Assembly (NCBI GenBank): GCA_963759175.1 | Contig: CAVWXP010000010.1 | Coordinates: 558,001-622,000, forward strand | Reading direction: 5' to 3' | DNA from: SZUA-442 sp963759175 | GTDB lineage: Bacteria > Actinomycetota > Acidimicrobiia > Spongiisociales > UBA5794 | DNA: 64,000 nucleotides | Translations under genes and position numbers: made by a program | Notes under the pieces: model-generated | The model's input: the letters and a program-made list of their open reading frames with translations, nothing else | Told to the model about the DNA's origin: nothing | Database searches by the model: none | Shown: positions 8,609 to 17,158 of the stretch, one piece after another | How the letters are laid out: every line of letters starts with the position of its first letter | Numbering within the stretch: the first letter of the stretch is position 1

Positions 8609-9784
8609 TCACGGTGTCGAGACGGGCGTGGGCATACCTGCGCTCCGGGTCGAGACCACGCGGAGGGTCTCGACGCTTGCGATCATCACGAGCGAGAGCA
8701 GCACGAGCACACCGGCGATGGCGAGGGGTCCGCGGGCGTTGACGACGAGCCCGATGAGGGCAGGGACGATCGCGATCGCTGCGGTGGCGGCAGCGAGCTG
8801 GTACCCGACCGCCCATGGTGTGAATTCCGCGCCGAAGCGTCGGGACGTGAGCATCACCTCGAACGGGAAGACGGGTCCGTTGGCGAAACCTGCGAATACG
8901 AGCCCGGCGATCGCAACCCACGGTGCCGGGTTCCACCACAGCATCGCGAGGCCGACACCGATCCCCAGGACGGAGGCCGTAATGGTGGCATCGAGTGGCA
9001 TCCGATTACCGCGGATGCCGATGAGGAGGCGCGATGCAAAGAGGGCGCCCCAGTGGGCGGCAACCGCAAGGCCCGCGATCGTGTCGTCGATTCCCTGACC
9101 CTCCGTGAGGAGCGTGAACGCCCACAGGCCCGTACTCCCCTCGACGCCCGCGTAGATGAAGAACACCCACACGGACATCGCGAGCACCCGAACGCGTCCG
9201 ACACGGCGGGGCCGCTCCGAACGGCCCTCCATCGGCATGCGGATGACGGCCGCGATCGTGAGGTAGCCGATGGCGAGGATCACCTCGGCGCCCGCCAGGA
9301 TCGCAAACCCGACCCGCCATGGAGCACCGATGGCGATGAGCCCCGTCATGGCGAGCGGTGCCACCATGGACCCGAATCCGAAGGCGGCATGGATGGCGCC
9401 CATGGAACGGGGACCCCGTCGCACGGCGACGAACGAATTGCCGATCGCATCGATCACGCCACCCGATGCACCGAGCGGCACCGACGCCACGATCAGTAGC
9501 CACCATGCGTCGGCGATGCTGTACAACGCGAGGGCGACGGCTGCGGCCACGGCGGCGCCGACGAGCATCCTGCCTGCCGAGAATCGGCGTGAGAGGTTGC
9601 CGCTCGCGAGGCTCATGGCCGAGTAGGCCGATCCCGTGACGATGGTCAGAACGCCAAGATCGCCGAGGCTGCGCGCCAGGTCGTCCGCCATCGACGGCCA
9701 CGCCACACCGAGCGTCGCCCCCGGCATCCCCAGAAGGGTGAATCCGAGGACGAGGACGATCAACGATCGGCGGTTGGCGGTCAC
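8609..9784 (-). CDS. Major facilitator superfamily transporter
   Basis: 391-residue membrane protein with twelve predicted helices, beginning RRSLIVLVLGFTLLGMPG and carrying MFS-type loops such as GNLSRRFSAGR between helices 2 and 3. The C-terminal half resembles sugar- or drug-type MFS members, but the substrate is not readable. The start is GTG 9784, preceded by TAGATT six bases upstream, which implies a leaderless message. It is transcribed away from the EamA gene at 9842 and is followed closely by the EamA gene at 7760-8593. Confidence 0.8.
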   Translation of the reverse strand: MTANRRSLIVLVLGFTLLGMPGATLGVAWPSMADDLARSLGDLGVLTIVTGSAYSAMSLASGNLSRRFSAGRMLVGAAVAAAVALALYSIADAWWLLIVASVPLGASGGVIDAIGNSFVAVRRGPRSMGAIHAAFGFGSMVAPLAMTGLIAIGAPWRVGFAILAGAEVILAIGYLTIAAVIRMPMEGRSERPRRVGRVRVLAMSVWVFFIYAGVEGSTGLWAFTLLTEGQGIDDTIAGLAVAAHWGALFASRLLIGIRGNRMPLDATITASVLGIGVGLAMLWWNPAPWVAIAGLVFAGFANGPVFPFEVMLTSRRFGAEFTPWAVGYQLAAATAAIAIVPALIGLVVNARGPLAIAGVLVLLSLVMIASVETLRVVSTRSAGMPTPVSTP

Positions 9785-9790
9785 GTCCGC

Positions 9791-9833
9791 AATCTAGGTA
9801 TACGGCGACCCGCTGCGAGTCGCCGTATACGCT
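9791..9833. promoter_or_regulatory. Divergent leaderless promoters built on a 12-bp palindrome
   Basis: GTATACGGCGAC (9798-9809) and its exact inverse GTCGCCGTATAC (9819-9830) are separated by nine bases. TAGATT (minus strand, 9791-9796) lies six bases from the GTG of the MFS gene, and TACGCT (plus strand, 9828-9833) lies eight bases from the TTG of the EamA gene. The palindrome could be an operator controlling both exporters; no regulator gene is adjacent. Confidence 0.55.
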
Positions 9834-9841
9834 GACCGGCC

Positions 9842-10669
9842 TTGAGCCAGATCCTCGCCCTCAGTTCCGCTGTCCTGTACGGCATCGCCGACTTCGCCGG
9901 TGGTGTCGCGACACGCTCCGTCCAGGTGTGGCGCGTTACGGCCTGGTCCCAACTCCTCGGGGTCCCCCTCCTTGCGGTGGGCATCGCGATCGTCGGCTGG
10001 TCAGAGGTCACGACGAGCGATCTCGTCTACGGCGCCATCGGCGGTGCGCTCGGCCTCGTGGGCATCGTGGCCCTCTACAGCGCACTTGCTGCAGGCACGA
10101 TGTCGATCGTGTCTCCCCTGACGGGCACCATGATCGTCGTGATCCCCGTTGTATGGGGCCTCGCGACGGGCGAGCAGATCACGCCAATGCAGTGGATGGG
10201 GATCGCCCTCGCCATCGTCGCTGTGGTCCTCGTCGCGCGGGACCACGCCCAAGCCCGACTGACGAGGACCGTCGCACTCCAGGCGCTCGTAGCCTCGTTC
10301 GCCTTCGCCGGGTTCTTCATCGTGCTCGACCGAACGGCCGAGGCGTCCGGGTTGTGGCCACTCGTGTCGGCGAGGGCCATCACCGTCCCCGTCGCGTTCG
10401 TCGTCGCCATGCTCATGCGGTCGGCTGCCGTCCCGCCGAGGGGATCGATGCCCGCAATCGCGGCTGCGGGCAATGCCGACGTCGGAGCCAACATCGCGAT
10501 CCTGTTGGCGCTCCAGTCCGGTCCGCTCGGCATCTCGAGCGTCCTCACGTCGCTCTATCCGGCATTCACCGTGCTCGCCGCCGTCGTCATCCTGCACGAA
10601 CGACCCACGATCCAACAACGCATCGGGATCGGGTTGGCCCTGGTCGCGGCCGTCATCCTCGTCGTCTGA
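9842..10669 (+). CDS. EamA-family (DMT) transporter
   Basis: 275-residue membrane protein with two EamA repeats and about ten helices, ending in the usual hydrophobic tail GIGLALVAAVILVV. The start is TTG 9842. No ribosome site is present, and a -10-like TACGCT eight bases upstream suggests leaderless expression. It is a paralogue of the EamA protein at 7760-8593, on the other side of the MFS gene. The probable role is efflux or uptake of a small metabolite, with the substrate unknown. Its end faces the histidine kinase gene with a 33-base gap. Confidence 0.8.
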   Translation: MSQILALSSAVLYGIADFAGGVATRSVQVWRVTAWSQLLGVPLLAVGIAIVGWSEVTTSDLVYGAIGGALGLVGIVALYSALAAGTMSIVSPLTGTMIVVIPVVWGLATGEQITPMQWMGIALAIVAVVLVARDHAQARLTRTVALQALVASFAFAGFFIVLDRTAEASGLWPLVSARAITVPVAFVVAMLMRSAAVPPRGSMPAIAAAGNADVGANIAILLALQSGPLGISSVLTSLYPAFTVLAAVVILHERPTIQQRIGIGLALVAAVILVV

Positions 10670-10702
10670 GGCACACGCGGAGCCATCAGTCGGCCTTCGA
10701 CC

Positions 10703-11878
10703 TCAGCCCAGTCGGAAGGAGACCCGTCCACCGGGACCGGGCTCGGCCCACATCTCGCCATCGAGGGCATCCACGAACCCGTGGGCGATCGCCAGCCCCA
10801 ATCCGGCTCCGCCGGTCGCCCTGGTGCGGGACGTGTCCTGCCGAGTGAACGATTCGAAGGCTCGATCGATGAACTCGTCACTGAACCCCGGACCGTCATC
10901 GCAGACGGCGACCACGGCGCCGTCGACGTCGTCGATCACCACTCTCACCGTCGACCCCTCGGGGGCATACCGGATCGCGTTGTCGAGGAGGTTGCGCACG
11001 GTGCGCGAGACCGCCGATGGCTCGGTATCGACGATCGGACGGGCGTGGGGCTCGAGCACCAGCAGGACGCCCTTCTTGCGTGCAACGGGCTGGAGCACCT
11101 CGATGGCCTCGTCGGCGATATCGCCGAGATCCGTGGGAACCCGGTCGAGCGACACATCCCCACCCTGGATGCGTGCGAGCAGGAACAGGTCGTCGACGAG
11201 GCCGTTGAGGGCGCTCAGATCCGACTCGAGTGAGCGGTGGTAGCGATCCGTGTCCTCGACGACGCCGTCGCGCAGTGCCTCGACGACAGCCTGCATCGAC
11301 GAGAGGGGTGTCCGCAGGTCGTGACCGACAGCGGCGAAGAACTCACGACGACGGGCATCCTCCGCATCGCGAACGGCAGCCGTTCGAGCGAGCTCGGTGG
11401 CCATCGCGTCGATGTCACTTGCGAGTGCCCCGACCTCGTCACTGCGCTCGACGCCGGTCCGTGCCTCGAGGTCCCCGGCAGCAACTCGGTGGGCCGTCGT
11501 CGCCATCCGTCGGAGGTCATCCGTGAGGGCGGTGCTCGCGAGCGCGGCGAACACGAGCGCCGCCACGAGACCGAAACCGAGGACGACGAGCAGAAGGGTG
11601 AGGTCGTGGTCGCTGAAGAACATACGGTTGGCAGCGATCACGATCCCCAACAGCGCGATGCCGATCGAAGCCAATGACACCACGAACAGGGAGGTGACGA
11701 GTCTGGTGCTGCGTCGGGCGAGGCGAGGTACGACCGCTCCCGCGAGCACCATGACCACCGCCATCGCCACGAAGATGCCTGCGAGTTCGACTCGCTCCGA
11801 GCTCGAGGGTTGCATCGTCACCTCGAACAGGGCGAGGCCGACGAGGACGGCGGCGAGGGCTCCCACGGCGGCTTTCAT
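10703..11878 (-). CDS. Sensor histidine kinase
   Basis: 391-residue membrane sensor. Four hydrophobic segments occupy residues 1-120, with little extracytoplasmic sequence. A HAMP-like linker (LRRMATTAHRVAAGDLEAR) follows at 122-140, then the H-box FAAVGHDLRTPL with phospho-acceptor His186, and a HATPase domain with the N-box RNLLDNAIRYAP, DDGPGF and GAGLGLAI. ATG 11878 overlaps the response regulator stop (ATGA), so regulator and kinase are co-translated. The near absence of an external domain suggests it senses a membrane or intracellular signal. The stimulus is unknown. Confidence 0.88.
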   Translation of the reverse strand: MKAAVGALAAVLVGLALFEVTMQPSSSERVELAGIFVAMAVVMVLAGAVVPRLARRSTRLVTSLFVVSLASIGIALLGIVIAANRMFFSDHDLTLLLVVLGFGLVAALVFAALASTALTDDLRRMATTAHRVAAGDLEARTGVERSDEVGALASDIDAMATELARTAAVRDAEDARRREFFAAVGHDLRTPLSSMQAVVEALRDGVVEDTDRYHRSLESDLSALNGLVDDLFLLARIQGGDVSLDRVPTDLGDIADEAIEVLQPVARKKGVLLVLEPHARPIVDTEPSAVSRTVRNLLDNAIRYAPEGSTVRVVIDDVDGAVVAVCDDGPGFSDEFIDRAFESFTRQDTSRTRATGGAGLGLAIAHGFVDALDGEMWAEPGPGGRVSFRLG

Positions 11879-12570
11879 GGTTCGAACCGGTATCCCTTGC
11901 CCCACACGGTGACGATCCGCCGTGGATCGTCCGGGTCGATCTCGATCTTCTGCCGGATGCGCCGCACGTGGACCGTCACGGTCGAGGGATCCTGCCACTC
12001 GGCGCTCGACCCCCACACCTGCTCGAGGAGCTCGGAGCGGGTGAACACGCGACGTGGAGCCCCGGCGAGGTGCGCAAGGACGTCGAACTCGAGCGGGGGC
12101 ATGTCGACGACGACACCATCGAGTGTCACCTCGCGTGACGGGCCGTCGATGACCAGGTCCCCGAAGTCGTAGATCTGTGGCGTGCGCTCGCGTGGTGTCG
12201 CTCGCCTGAGCACCGACTTGACGCGTGCGGTGAGCTCGCGCGGCGAGAAGGGCTTCACGACGTAGTCATCGGCGCCGAGTTCGAGACCCAGGACCCGGTC
12301 GACCTCCTGGCTTCGGGCCGTCAGGAGGATGACCGGGACATCGGTGCGTTTACGCAGCTCGGCGAGCACGGTGTAGCCATCGATCTTGGGCAGCATCACA
12401 TCGAGGACGATGAGGTCCGGTGCGTGCGTGTCGACGGATCGCAGTGCTTCCTCGCCATCGGATGCCTCCAGCGTGACATATCCCTCGCGGTCCAGGTACG
12501 CCGACACCACCTCGCGCACCATCGGTTCGTCGTCGACGACGAGCACCGTCGTGGAGGGAGGCGCGGGCAT
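11875..12570 (-). CDS. OmpR-family response regulator
   Basis: 231-residue DNA-binding regulator. The receiver domain has the acidic pair in VVDDEP (D13/D14), phospho-acceptor Asp57 in LIVLDVMLP, and the conserved Lys in DDYVVKPF. A winged-helix output domain follows (LLEQVWG, VHVRRIRQKIE, VWGKGYRFEP). It is the first gene of a two-gene operon with the histidine kinase. TACGAT six bases before the ATG indicates a leaderless transcript. It is divergent from ppdK across 142 bases; whether it controls ppdK is not known. Confidence 0.9.
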   Translation of the reverse strand: MPAPPSTTVLVVDDEPMVREVVSAYLDREGYVTLEASDGEEALRSVDTHAPDLIVLDVMLPKIDGYTVLAELRKRTDVPVILLTARSQEVDRVLGLELGADDYVVKPFSPRELTARVKSVLRRATPRERTPQIYDFGDLVIDGPSREVTLDGVVVDMPPLEFDVLAHLAGAPRRVFTRSELLEQVWGSSAEWQDPSTVTVHVRRIRQKIEIDPDDPRRIVTVWGKGYRFEP

Positions 12571-12576
12571 GGATGC

Positions 12577-12582
12577 ATCGTA
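12577..12582 (-). promoter_or_regulatory. Leaderless -10 element for the two-component operon
   Basis: TACGAT on the minus strand ends exactly six bases before the ATG at 12570, which would place the transcription start at the start codon. Confidence 0.55.
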
Positions 12583-12712
12583 GGAGGGCCCAGCCGATGC
12601 GACGACAGGTTCACCGGTTGTTCAGGATTTGGCGTTCACACAGTCTGCTATTCATTAGTCAGGTTCTAAGGATTAAGATGGGTGGACAACCGATGCTCTC
12701 AGGGGATGGCAC
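12583..12712 (+). promoter_or_regulatory. AT-rich upstream region of ppdK
   Basis: This gap is noticeably more AT-rich than its surroundings. TAAGAT (12674-12679) is the best -10 candidate for ppdK, giving a leader of about 27 bases that contains AGGGG at 12701-12705. No clear -35 box or operator repeat is visible. Confidence 0.4.
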
Positions 12713-15463
12713 ATGTCTACGCAATGGGTATACGGGTTCAATGAACTCGACGATGCAACCAAGGTCTGTGACGGCGATTGGGATGCCGTCCGCGGACTCC
12801 TCGGCGGCAAGGGCGCGAACCTCGCCGACATGACGAGGCTCGGCGTCGCCGTGCCTCCGGGGTTCACGATCACGTCAGAGGCGTGCAACGCCTATTTGGC
12901 CGGTGACGAGGAGTTCCCGCCGGGTGTACTCGACGAGGTCCGCTCGGAGCTCGCATCGATCGAGAAACTGACGGGGAAGACGTTCGGCGACGCATCGAAC
13001 CCACTGTTGCTGTCGTGTCGCAGCGGTGCGAAGTTCTCGATGCCCGGCATGATGGACACGGTCCTCAACATCGGGATGAACGACGATGTGATGAAGGGCA
13101 TGATCCAGATCTTCAGCGATCGCCACTTCGTGCTCGACTCCTATCGCAGGCTCATCCAGATGTTCGCGACCGTCGTGATGGGCGTACGTGAGGAGCCGTT
13201 CGAGGACGTCCTCGCCGAGGCCCGCGCAAAGCGCGGTGTCATCAGCGACAGCGACCTTCCCGATGAGGATCTCGAACGGATCGTCGTCACGTTCAAGGGC
13301 TTGGTCGAGCGCTACGCGGGGCGCGAGTTCCCCGCAGACCCACGCGAGCAGCTCACGATGGCCGTCGAGGCCGTCTTCCGCTCGTGGAACGGCAAGCGTG
13401 CGTTTGCATACCGCAACGCCGCCGGCATCGCTCACGACCTCGGAACAGCCGTCAACGTGCAGACCATGGTGTTCGGCAACATGGGCAACGACTCGGCGAC
13501 CGGCGTTGCGGTGTCACGCAGTGCCACGACCGGCGAGCCGAAGCTCGAGGGCGACTTCCTCATCAACGCCCAGGGCGAGGATGTCGTGGCCGGCACCCGC
13601 CAGACGAGCACCGTCGACGATCTCGGCCGCGAGATGCCGGAGCTCTTTGCCGAACTCAAGGACTATGCAATGGCCCTCGAACGGCACTATCGCGACATGC
13701 AGGACATCGAGTTCACGATCGAACACGGCAAGCTGTGGTTGCTCCAGACCCGCGACGGCAAGCGCACCGCACAGGCCGCCGTCAGGATCGCCGTGGATCT
13801 CGTATCCGACGGTGTGATCACGAAGGACGAAGCCCTCAGGAGGGTGAGTCCCGAGCAGATCGAGTTCTTCCTGCATCCGCAGTTCGATACGGCCGCCAAA
13901 GCCGAAGCCGCCAGCGCAGGCTCAGCGCTCACGACCGGACTCAACGTGTCCCCGGGAGCCGCCGTTGGCATCGTCGCACTCGACGCCGACCTGGCCGAGG
14001 ACTGGGGCGAGAACCGTGGCGAGCCGGTGATCCTCGTTCGACCCGAGACCAAGCCTGACGACGTCCATGGCATGCTGGCATCGGCGGGCGTCCTCACGTC
14101 GAGCGGTGGCCGCACGAGTCACGCCGCCCTCGTGGCGCGGCAGTTCGGCAAGCCGGCGGTGGTCGGAGCCTCCGAGATCAACATCGACCTCGTGGGACGA
14201 ACGTTCACCGTCGGCCAGTACACCGTGTCGGAAGGCGACTGGATCTCGATCGACGGAACCACTGGCGAGGTCTTCGCAGGCCAGATCGCCACCAAGGTGC
14301 CCGACATCGAGGACCCGTGGCTCATGGGCCTCCTGTCATGGGCCGATGAGGTCCGTGATCTCGACGTGTGGGCGAACGCCGACTACCCCGACGACGCGCA
14401 ACGCGCCGTCGATCTCGGCGCCAACGGCATCGGATTGTGTCGCACCGAGCACATGTTCTTCGACCAGGCCCGCCTTCCGATCGTCCAAGAGATGATCATG
14501 GCGACGAACTCGGCGCAGCGTCGCGAAGCCCTCGATCAGTTGCTCCCCCTGCAACGATCCGACTTCGCCTCGTTGTTCCGGACGATGAAGGGCAAACCCG
14601 TCATCATCCGACTGCTCGATCCACCGCTCCATGAGTTCCTGCCAGACCATCGCCAGCTCAGCATCGAGGTCACCGACCTCAAGATCAAGCTGACGAGCGC
14701 GTCGTCCCTCGACGAGGTCGACGAGCTGCTGCACAAGATCGAGGCCACCGAGCGGGTCCTGAGCCGGCTCGAGGCAATGCACGAGTCGAACCCGATGCTC
14801 GGATTGCGCGGGGTGCGCCTTGCCCTCGTGTTCCCGGACATGCCCCAGATGCAGATCCGGGCGATCTTCGAGGCGGCGATCGAGGTCCATGCCGAAGGTG
14901 TCGAGGCGAAGCCGGAGATCATGATCCCCCTCGCGGGCAATGTCTCCGAGCTGATCCCTCTCAAGGAGCTCGCTGCCGAGTTGGCTGCCGAGTACAACGA
15001 GGAGCACGGCATCGAGCTCGAATACAAGTTCGGGACGATGATCGAGACGCCCCGTGCCGCTGTCACGGCCGGTGAATTCGCCGAGGTTGCCGAGTTCTTC
15101 TCGTTCGGAACCAACGACCTGACCCAGATGGCGTTGGGCATCTCGAGGGACGATGCAGAGAAGAACTTCCTGCTCGACTACCTGCGGCTCGGCGTCCTCG
15201 AGACGAACCCGTTCGACACGCTCGACAGGAACGGTGTCGGCGCACTCGTACGCATGGCCGTGGAATTGGGAAGGGCGGCACGGCCCGACCTCCACGTCGG
15301 CATCTGCGGCGAACACGGCGGCGATCCCGCCTCCATCGCCCTCGTGGACGAGATCGGCCTCGACTACGTCAGCTGCTCACCGCTGCGGGTTCCCGTCGCC
15401 CGTCTGGCCGCCGCCCACTCCGCGCTCGATCGTCGTGATCGCGAGGCGGCCGAAGGAGCCTGA
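12713..15463 (+). CDS. ppdK: Pyruvate, phosphate dikinase
   Basis: 916-residue cytoplasmic enzyme interconverting pyruvate + ATP + Pi and phosphoenolpyruvate + AMP + PPi. The N-terminal ATP-grasp domain begins LLGGKGANLADM. The swivelling phosphohistidine domain has GGRTSHAALVARQFGKP with catalytic His470. The C-terminal PEP/pyruvate barrel carries FGTNDLTQM and GICGEHGGDP with the catalytic Cys at 865. It is slightly longer than the usual 870-880 residues. It stands alone with its own promoter region and a strong hairpin after the stop. With the nearby glycogen genes it would support gluconeogenic flux. Confidence 0.95.
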   Translation: MSTQWVYGFNELDDATKVCDGDWDAVRGLLGGKGANLADMTRLGVAVPPGFTITSEACNAYLAGDEEFPPGVLDEVRSELASIEKLTGKTFGDASNPLLLSCRSGAKFSMPGMMDTVLNIGMNDDVMKGMIQIFSDRHFVLDSYRRLIQMFATVVMGVREEPFEDVLAEARAKRGVISDSDLPDEDLERIVVTFKGLVERYAGREFPADPREQLTMAVEAVFRSWNGKRAFAYRNAAGIAHDLGTAVNVQTMVFGNMGNDSATGVAVSRSATTGEPKLEGDFLINAQGEDVVAGTRQTSTVDDLGREMPELFAELKDYAMALERHYRDMQDIEFTIEHGKLWLLQTRDGKRTAQAAVRIAVDLVSDGVITKDEALRRVSPEQIEFFLHPQFDTAAKAEAASAGSALTTGLNVSPGAAVGIVALDADLAEDWGENRGEPVILVRPETKPDDVHGMLASAGVLTSSGGRTSHAALVARQFGKPAVVGASEINIDLVGRTFTVGQYTVSEGDWISIDGTTGEVFAGQIATKVPDIEDPWLMGLLSWADEVRDLDVWANADYPDDAQRAVDLGANGIGLCRTEHMFFDQARLPIVQEMIMATNSAQRREALDQLLPLQRSDFASLFRTMKGKPVIIRLLDPPLHEFLPDHRQLSIEVTDLKIKLTSASSLDEVDELLHKIEATERVLSRLEAMHESNPMLGLRGVRLALVFPDMPQMQIRAIFEAAIEVHAEGVEAKPEIMIPLAGNVSELIPLKELAAELAAEYNEEHGIELEYKFGTMIETPRAAVTAGEFAEVAEFFSFGTNDLTQMALGISRDDAEKNFLLDYLRLGVLETNPFDTLDRNGVGALVRMAVELGRAARPDLHVGICGEHGGDPASIALVDEIGLDYVSCSPLRVPVARLAAAHSALDRRDREAAEGA

Positions 15464-15473
15464 TCCAGACGTC

Positions 15474-15519
15474 AGCCGCACCGTCGTTGCGTGCCTTCCC
15501 TTGAAGCGACGGTGCGGCT
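15474..15519 (+). terminator. Strong hairpin terminator after ppdK
   Basis: A perfect 13-bp stem (15474-15486 with 15507-15519, AGCCGCACCGTCG and its inverse) encloses a 20-base loop, starting 10 bases after the ppdK stop. There is no long U-tract, as is common in high-GC actinobacteria. Confidence 0.65.
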
Positions 15520-15593
15520 GCCTCTCTTGGCCACCGAGAAGAGGCCAACGGGCATGGAAGCCGTGATTACCGGGAAACCGGTGGGATGGGCCA

Positions 15594-15599
15594 TATGAT
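15594..15599 (+). promoter_or_regulatory. Near-consensus -10 element before the AI-2E-type permease
   Basis: TATGAT lies seven bases before ATG 15607, consistent with a leaderless message. It would make the upstream in-frame ATGs at 15586 and 15595 unlikely starts. Confidence 0.5.
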
Positions 15600-15606
15600 C
15601 GCTGGC

Positions 15607-16791
15607 ATGGACGAGAACACCACGGCCCAGAACACCGACCGACCATCCGACCCGAGCCGGAACCTGACCGTCTCGCTCGAGACGAACACGATCTGGAAGG
15701 TGGTCGTGATCGTGCTGGCGACCCTCGCCGGTCTGTGGATGATGGGCGAAGCGCGAGGCTTGCTCGGCCAGGTCGCGTTCTCCTTCTTCCTCAGCCTCGC
15801 ACTCCAACCCCTCGTCATGCGACTCGTCCACCGATTCGGTTGGCGGCGGGGAAGCGCTGTGGGTGTCATCTACCTCGCCGGGCTGGTCGCCCTCCTGCTG
15901 TTCACCTTCATCCTGATCCCGGCGATCGTGTCCGTGGCGACCGCCATCGGCGACAACGGCAAGGAGTGGCTCGAATCCGGTGCCCAGTGGTTGGAGGACA
16001 CCTTCGGCGTCACCATCGAGAGCGGGTTCGACAACAACGTGACGACAGACCTCGCTGGCGAGATCGAAGCGTGGGCGCTCGGGGCGATCGGCAATATCAT
16101 CGGCCTGGCCACGACGGGGATCGGGTTGCTCTTCAGCCTGGCCACCATCGCCATGTTCACCTTCTACTTCACCGCCGACGCCCCTCGGTTCCAGCGATCG
16201 GTCCTGTCCCTGCTCAGCCCGGAGCAGCAGAAACGGGTCGGATGGACGTGGGATCAGGCCGTCATCCAGACCGGGGGATACTTCTACTCACGCATCATCC
16301 TCATGATGATCAACGCCACCGGGTTCTTCTTCACGATGGTGCTCGTGGGCCTGCCGGTAGCGATGTCGTTGGCCCTCGCGCTGATCGGTTCGTTCATCGC
16401 GGCGTTCATCCCCGCGATCGGTACGTACCTCGGTTCGGCCATTCCCATCGTGTTCGCCCTCGCCTACTCCGGTTGGGTGGCCGCCATGGTCATCCTCGCC
16501 TACGCACTGATCTACCAGCAGATCGAGAACTACTTCCTCAGCCCGAAGATCTCGGCGAACACGATGACCCTCAACGGTGCCGTTGCATTCGGTGGCGCCC
16601 TCGCCGGTGGGGCGATCTTCGGACCGATCGGTGCGTTCGTGGCGCTCCCCGTCGCGGCCTTGATCACGGCATTCGTCTCCAACTTCGCCACCCACAACGA
16701 TGTCGTGTACGAGTTCGAGTACGACAAGCTCGTCGAGGCGACGAAGCAACGGAACCTGGAGAAGGCCGAAGAGGGCAAGGTCCTCGACTGA
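15607..16791 (+). CDS. AI-2E family transporter (PerM-like membrane protein)
   Basis: 394-residue membrane protein of the AI-2E/PerM family (formerly UPF0118), with about eight helices. Typical features are MGEARGLLGQVAFSFFLSLALQP near the N-terminus, the IPAIGTYLGSAIPIVFAL segment, and the family block around YQQIENYFLSPKI. Some members export autoinducer-2 and others are Na+/H+ antiporters, so the substrate is open. The start was set at ATG 15607 from the TATGAT promoter; the frame is open back to 15586. It ends in an acidic/basic cytoplasmic tail. Confidence 0.85.
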   Translation: MDENTTAQNTDRPSDPSRNLTVSLETNTIWKVVVIVLATLAGLWMMGEARGLLGQVAFSFFLSLALQPLVMRLVHRFGWRRGSAVGVIYLAGLVALLLFTFILIPAIVSVATAIGDNGKEWLESGAQWLEDTFGVTIESGFDNNVTTDLAGEIEAWALGAIGNIIGLATTGIGLLFSLATIAMFTFYFTADAPRFQRSVLSLLSPEQQKRVGWTWDQAVIQTGGYFYSRIILMMINATGFFFTMVLVGLPVAMSLALALIGSFIAAFIPAIGTYLGSAIPIVFALAYSGWVAAMVILAYALIYQQIENYFLSPKISANTMTLNGAVAFGGALAGGAIFGPIGAFVALPVAALITAFVSNFATHNDVVYEFEYDKLVEATKQRNLEKAEEGKVLD

Positions 16792-16918
16792 TTGACAAGA
16801 GGGACCCCGACGAAGGGACCATGCGCGTCTGCAACGGTGCAACATCCGCGATGTACGAAGTGACACCGATCGCTACTCGTGATTGAATCGGAATGACACC
16901 GTCGGCTCGGAAGGCACG

Positions 16919-17158
16919 ATGCGGAACTACCTCCAGACCACGATCGAGGGCCTGACGCACCTCGGCGCGCCAACCTACGACAGCGACGACGGCGACTACG
17001 ACCCGCCTGGCGTCACGTTGTGCGGCATTGCGGCATCGGAGTGGTCCTCGACACTCGTCGAACCGGGAACATGGGCCCAGAAGGCCACCTCGACGGTGTG
17101 TCCGTCGTGCGACCGGACGGCCATGTGGCAAGCGATCGTATCGCTCGACATCAAGTAG
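16919..17158 (+). CDS. Small cysteine-containing protein, function unknown
   Basis: 79-residue protein with ATG 16919 preceded by GGAAGG. Three Cys are visible: Cys35 in VTLCGIA and Cys61/Cys64 in TVCPSCDR. An LCG...CPxC layout recalls small zinc-ribbon-like actinobacterial proteins (the DUF3039 type has a similar pattern), but only three ligands are evident and I would not assign it. The last 8 bases overlap the convergent oxidoreductase gene. The region 16792-16918 before it shows no other gene. Confidence 0.55.
   Translation: MRNYLQTTIEGLTHLGAPTYDSDDGDYDPPGVTLCGIAASEWSSTLVEPGTWAQKATSTVCPSCDRTAMWQAIVSLDIK

Noticed and set aside
15586..15606. Earlier ATG starts for the AI-2E-type permease
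   Set aside because: The TATGAT box at 15594-15599 would lie inside that coding sequence, and no ribosome site precedes them.
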